From contig NZ_AP023175.1 of NCBI RefSeq assembly GCF_013426895.1, positions 1,736,001 to 1,800,000 of the forward strand: 64,000 nucleotides of DNA. The letters run 5' to 3'. Position numbers and translations under genes: made by a program. Numbering within the stretch: the stretch's first letter is position 1; every line of letters starts with the position of its first letter. Positions 62,211-64,000 of the stretch are shown piece by piece. Source of the stretch: Paraburkholderia largidicola. Lineage in GTDB: Bacteria > Pseudomonadota > Gammaproteobacteria > Burkholderiales > Burkholderiaceae. Under the pieces are notes generated by a model, which was not told the DNA's origin, ran no database searches, and was given only the letters and a program-made list of their open reading frames with translations.

Positions 62211-62226
62211 ATTTATGCGCATAAAG
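62211..62226. promoter_or_regulatory. parS: parS-like site 4, in the parA-parB gap
   Basis: ATTTATGCGCATAAAG, with the core palindrome intact. It starts right after the parA stop and its end (AAAGG) is part of the ribosome site of parB, whose ATG is nine bases further on. Confidence 0.75.
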
Positions 62227-62234
62227 GTACTTGA

Positions 62235-63299
62235 ATGAAACCGTCCCAATTCGCCAAAGGCTTCCAGGCACGTCCCGATACGACCAGCAGCGAAAAGCGC
62301 ACGGCGCTCGATCGGCTGAACGCGATCGACGGGCTGGTGCAAAACGCACCGAAGAACACGAACATCGCCGCATTCAAGAGTCCCGTTGCAGCGCCCACTT
62401 CACCGAGCGAAGCGGAGCTGGCCGATTCCGCGAACGAATCCTCTGAATACCGCGCGTGGCGAGCTGAGCACAGCTATCGCGCCGGACAGATCGTTGAGCT
62501 TCCGCTGAAAGCGATCAAACCGAGTCCGTTCAATCCGCGATATTTCTATCTGAAGTCGTCGATTGCCGAACTCGCGGTCAATCTCGCAAAGCAAGGACAG
62601 CAGCAGGCCATCCACGTCATCCCCGACTACGACAATCCGGGCAGCTATTTCGTCAGCGACGGCGGCCGGCGTGTCCGGGCATTGAAAGAAGCGAACAAGG
62701 AGACGGTGAAGGCGATCGTCATCGATCTCCCGATCGGTATTCAGAGCTACAAACTCGGCTACGACCTCAACGTCCAGCGCGATTCACAGACGGTATTCGA
62801 CAACGCGATCGTATGGCGACGCTTTCTGGACGAGAAGCACTTCCAGAGTCAGAAGGAACTCGCTGAACACCTTGGACTCGATGAATCGACGATCGCGGTG
62901 GCGCTCTCGATTGCAAAACTGCCTGAGACCGTGATGCAGGAGATGGTCGCGCGACCGGATCGCTTCGGCTCGAATATGGCGTATCAGGTCGGCCGGTATC
63001 ACTCGGCGCGCGGCACGGATTCCACGCTGCGTCTGATCAACAAGATCCTCTCCGACGATCTGAGCACGCGCCAGGTCGCCGACATCGTGAAGGGCAGGGC
63101 GACGGCGCAGGAAAGCGCGAAGCCGGCAGGACGCCAGCGTTACGCGCAGCGACTCGATATCAAGCTAGCTGGAGTATCGGTTGGCGACCTGAAGTCTTAC
63201 GGTGAAGACAGGCTCGAGCTGAAACTGCGGGGATTGACGCGTGAGAAGCGCGATGAAATTCTCCGACAGATCGAGCAAATGCTGTCGGATCAGAAATAA
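62235..63299 (+). CDS. parB: ParB-type partition protein
   Basis: A 354-residue centromere-binding protein. The N-terminal nuclease-like CTPase domain (about 80-180) has RYFYLKSSIAELAVNLAKQGQ, YFVSDGGRRVRALKEANK (Box II, in place of GERRxRA) and GYDLNVQRDSQTVFDNA. The HTH follows at about 200-260 (SQKELAEHLGLDESTIAVALS), and the C-terminal part (about 300-354) is for dimerisation. It pairs with ParA and the parS sites. Confidence 0.92.
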   Translation: MKPSQFAKGFQARPDTTSSEKRTALDRLNAIDGLVQNAPKNTNIAAFKSPVAAPTSPSEAELADSANESSEYRAWRAEHSYRAGQIVELPLKAIKPSPFNPRYFYLKSSIAELAVNLAKQGQQQAIHVIPDYDNPGSYFVSDGGRRVRALKEANKETVKAIVIDLPIGIQSYKLGYDLNVQRDSQTVFDNAIVWRRFLDEKHFQSQKELAEHLGLDESTIAVALSIAKLPETVMQEMVARPDRFGSNMAYQVGRYHSARGTDSTLRLINKILSDDLSTRQVADIVKGRATAQESAKPAGRQRYAQRLDIKLAGVSVGDLKSYGEDRLELKLRGLTREKRDEILRQIEQMLSDQK

Positions 63300-63343
63300 G
63301 TTACACGAGGAATAGCGCGCCGACGATGGCGCGCTTCACAGAT

Positions 63344-64000
63344 TCAAGCGGCTCGCGATTGGCTCAACGTGAACGAAAGCAGATCGCCATCCGTCGGCTC
63401 GCCCCAGGTCTTGCGCGCGAGCCAGTCAAAGAATGCGGTTTCCGTCAGCTTCGACTCCAGGCCCCGTCGACGCCAATCGTCGCGCATGTGGGCGCCGAGA
63501 CCCGGCAATTCATCATCTTCAAACGAACGGCGAGCCAGCTCGCGCTCCGCTTCGCCCTGCTCCTGGTACAGCGCCTGCGCTTCCTTACGCCGATAGGCCA
63601 TGTACTCGTCCAGCAGCCTTGCCTTCGGATCGTCGGCAGGCGCGCCCGCCGAACCTTTTACAGCCGCCGCTGAAGGCAATGCATCGACGGGCGGCGCATA
63701 ACCCTTCTTCAGTGCATCCTTGAACAGCGCCGGCGCGCTGCGCACGGGCGGCAGGGTCGTGCTGCGCATGCGCTGCTCGGTCATTTGCAGCGCCGCACGT
63801 ATGCGGTTTTCCTCGCTATCGGCGTACAGCGTCTGCGCCTCTTTGAGCGGAATGCCGATCTTCACCATCCGGTCGACGAGCGTGCTGTCGAACACGTTCG
63901 GATGCTCATCGAGGGCGAGCATCGGCTGCTTGCGTTCGGTCACCCGAAACTGGATTTCGGCGACCCGGCGGCCTTCGCGATGTTCGATCAGTTCGACGAA
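63344..64000 (-). CDS. Replication initiator protein (Rep_3/RepB-like), 5' end beyond the window
   Basis: The frame is open to the last base of the window, so only the C-terminal 218 residues are seen. The segment REGRRVAEIQFRVTERKQPM fits the conserved strand of plasmid-type Rep_3 winged-helix initiators, and is followed by a long helical tail (MVKIGIPLKEAQTLYADSEEN, ARLLDEYMAYRRKEAQALYQ). Convergent with parB, 44 bp apart. Secondary chromosomes of Burkholderia use such plasmid-like initiators; the origin probably lies just beyond the right edge. Confidence 0.75.
   Translation of the reverse strand, partial: FVELIEHREGRRVAEIQFRVTERKQPMLALDEHPNVFDSTLVDRMVKIGIPLKEAQTLYADSEENRIRAALQMTEQRMRSTTLPPVRSAPALFKDALKKGYAPPVDALPSAAAVKGSAGAPADDPKARLLDEYMAYRRKEAQALYQEQGEAERELARRSFEDDELPGLGAHMRDDWRRRGLESKLTETAFFDWLARKTWGEPTDGDLLSFTLSQSRAA

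Noticed and set aside
1..64000. tRNA genes, CRISPR arrays, prophage or transposase genes
   Set aside because: No T-loop/acceptor combination, no spaced direct repeats, and no transposase or integrase motif was seen by eye; small remnants cannot be excluded.

Overview
The window looks like the replication-origin end of a secondary chromosome (chromid) of a Burkholderia- or Paraburkholderia-type betaproteobacterium. The evidence is high GC with strong third-position GC, a classical Burkholderia-type porin, split hopanoid (hpn) loci, an orphan type VI secretion cluster, and on the right a parA-parB pair with four copies of the TTTATGCGCATAAA palindrome, followed by a Rep-type initiator cut by the window edge. 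No tRNA, rRNA, CRISPR array or intact insertion sequence was seen.

Layout. 1-12.9 kb: an oxidoreductase cut by the left edge, a XapX protein, an ECF42-type sigma factor operon with two DGPF (YCII) proteins and a VOC protein, a small lipoprotein, a porin behind a 0.6 kb AT-rich leader, a Rieske oxygenase, cytochrome b561 with a GT2 glycosyltransferase, and a LysR regulator divergent from a glutathionyl-hydroquinone reductase. 13.6-18.8 kb: vgrG, muramidase effector, exported SH3-like presumed immunity protein and PAAR; the effector C-terminus and the immunity gene are strikingly AT-rich, as expected of an exchanged toxin cassette. 19-33 kb: housekeeping and stress genes (thioredoxin, DAHP synthase, acyltransferase-like hydrolase, ArsR/SRPBCC pair with a palindromic operator, MocR/GNAT pair, rubrerythrin - Fe-S oxidoreductase - DUF3501 set, secreted nuclease, Crp/Fnr regulator, RarD, EgtD, acylphosphatase).

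33.7-50 kb is the hopanoid region: hpnA, hpnB (with a lytic transglycosylase), ispH-hpnH, divergent hpnM / hpnN-mlaA, and a tightly coupled operon hpnD-hpnE-shc-hpnG. Together they cover squalene synthesis and cyclisation, C35 side-chain addition and deglycosylation, and envelope lipid transport. Upstream of hpnM, hpnN and hpnD lies the same element, GTYGGTATACT. 50-56 kb holds signalling: response regulator - CheC-like - diguanylate cyclase, and a divergent hybrid histidine kinase. 56-61 kb has a stress-protein-like ORF, an FMN reductase, small exported and zinc proteins, an orphan SsuA and ArsC. A cluster of four DnaA-box-like sites sits near 58.05 kb. 61-64 kb is the partition and replication locus.

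Most interesting: the mosaic T6SS effector/immunity cassette, the covarying tandem hairpins at 26.75-26.88 kb, the shared hpn promoter element, a near-ideal ECF42 promoter, and the parS and DnaA-box sites.
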